Below the pieces are notes generated by a model. That model saw only the letters and a program-made list of their open reading frames with translations. It had not been told where the DNA came from and did not search any database. Below, in pieces: positions 35,169 to 35,222 of a DNA stretch of 35,222 nucleotides. The stretch covers positions 1 to 35,222 of the forward strand of contig CAKZGI010000350.1 of the NCBI GenBank assembly GCA_936914905.1. Reading direction: 5' to 3'. A program made the translations under genes and the position numbers. The stretch is from an uncultured Trichormus sp. (GTDB lineage: Bacteria > Cyanobacteriota > Cyanobacteriia > Cyanobacteriales > Nostocaceae). The stretch's first letter is position 1. Every line of letters starts with the position of its first letter.

Positions 35169-35222
35169 AGACCTCTTGCAAAATTGTTTCTGTGGTATGA
35201 TAGAGAGTTTTAGATTTTATGT
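35169..35222. mobile_element. possible insertion-sequence end at window edge
   Basis: AGACCTCTTGCAAAATTG resembles terminal sequences of insertion elements I recall from cyanobacteria. It begins exactly where the reading frame of the neighbouring fragment stops making sense. Only 54 bases are visible, so neither a transposase nor the other end can be seen. Confidence 0.3.

Overview
The window is chromosomal DNA of a filamentous, Nostocales-type cyanobacterium. The evidence is petM, ycf39, an NblR-type regulator, a Ycf36/CGLD27 protein, DUF2555 and DUF3318 genes, a natFGH-bgtA-like amino-acid transporter, at least a dozen HIP1 octamers (GCGATCGC, e.g. 3065, 10193, 10356, 12115, 13985), heptameric STRR repeats and dispersed repeats typical of Nostoc/Anabaena. 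Many genes that are normally conserved are broken by point nonsense mutations or frameshifts. This looks like a genome in reductive decay, as known for the Azolla symbiont 'Nostoc azollae'. That species assignment is inference, not proof.

Layout. 1-525 holds remnants, including a YefM/Phd antitoxin with two in-frame stops. 526-2944 (minus) carries coaBC, a DUF2555 gene and an alpha/beta hydrolase. 3026-5879 (minus) is a zinc metalloprotease pseudogene whose HExxH motif is also lost. 6022-9498 (minus) has nblR, a NAD kinase pseudogene (in-frame TGA plus a GGDG to GGDS change), ycf39 and petM. pdxA (plus, 9738) is followed by a transposase remnant. 11433-15639 carries an EEP-family hydrolase, an OmpR-type response regulator, a cysteine-less rhodanese-like protein, an RNase D-like exonuclease and a secreted CAP protein. 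15743-18376 contains a 254-bp dispersed repeat and trpB bracketed by two copies of a 110-bp MITE. 18377-20506 (minus) has initiator tRNA-Met, asparaginase, CGLD27/Ycf36 and rsfS. 20890-23642 (minus) has two exopolysaccharide genes. queE (plus), DUF3318 and YbjN-like genes follow. 26782-30641 is the transporter operon, in which natG has an internal TGA and natF has no convincing start codon. 30659-31273 holds a third MITE copy and a gene with four in-frame stops. 31426-32850 is an intact GTPase-like gene. From about 33.0 kb to the end lies a patch of small unknown genes, most of them broken, ending at what may be an insertion-sequence boundary.

Functionally the intact genes are housekeeping: CoA, pyridoxal phosphate, tryptophan, queuosine, cytochrome b6f, photosystem II assembly and ribosome silencing. 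The losses fall on genes that may be dispensable in a sheltered lifestyle: one NAD kinase (cyanobacteria commonly carry two), amino-acid uptake, a secreted protease and toxin-antitoxin parts.

The clearest new observation is the MITE family. Two copies are 110 bp, have GTAA-type terminal inverted repeats and are flanked by perfect but different 8-bp target duplications (TAACTTAC and GATAAATA), which points to IS66-type mobilisation. I see no CRISPR array, no intact defence system and no obvious undescribed multigene system.
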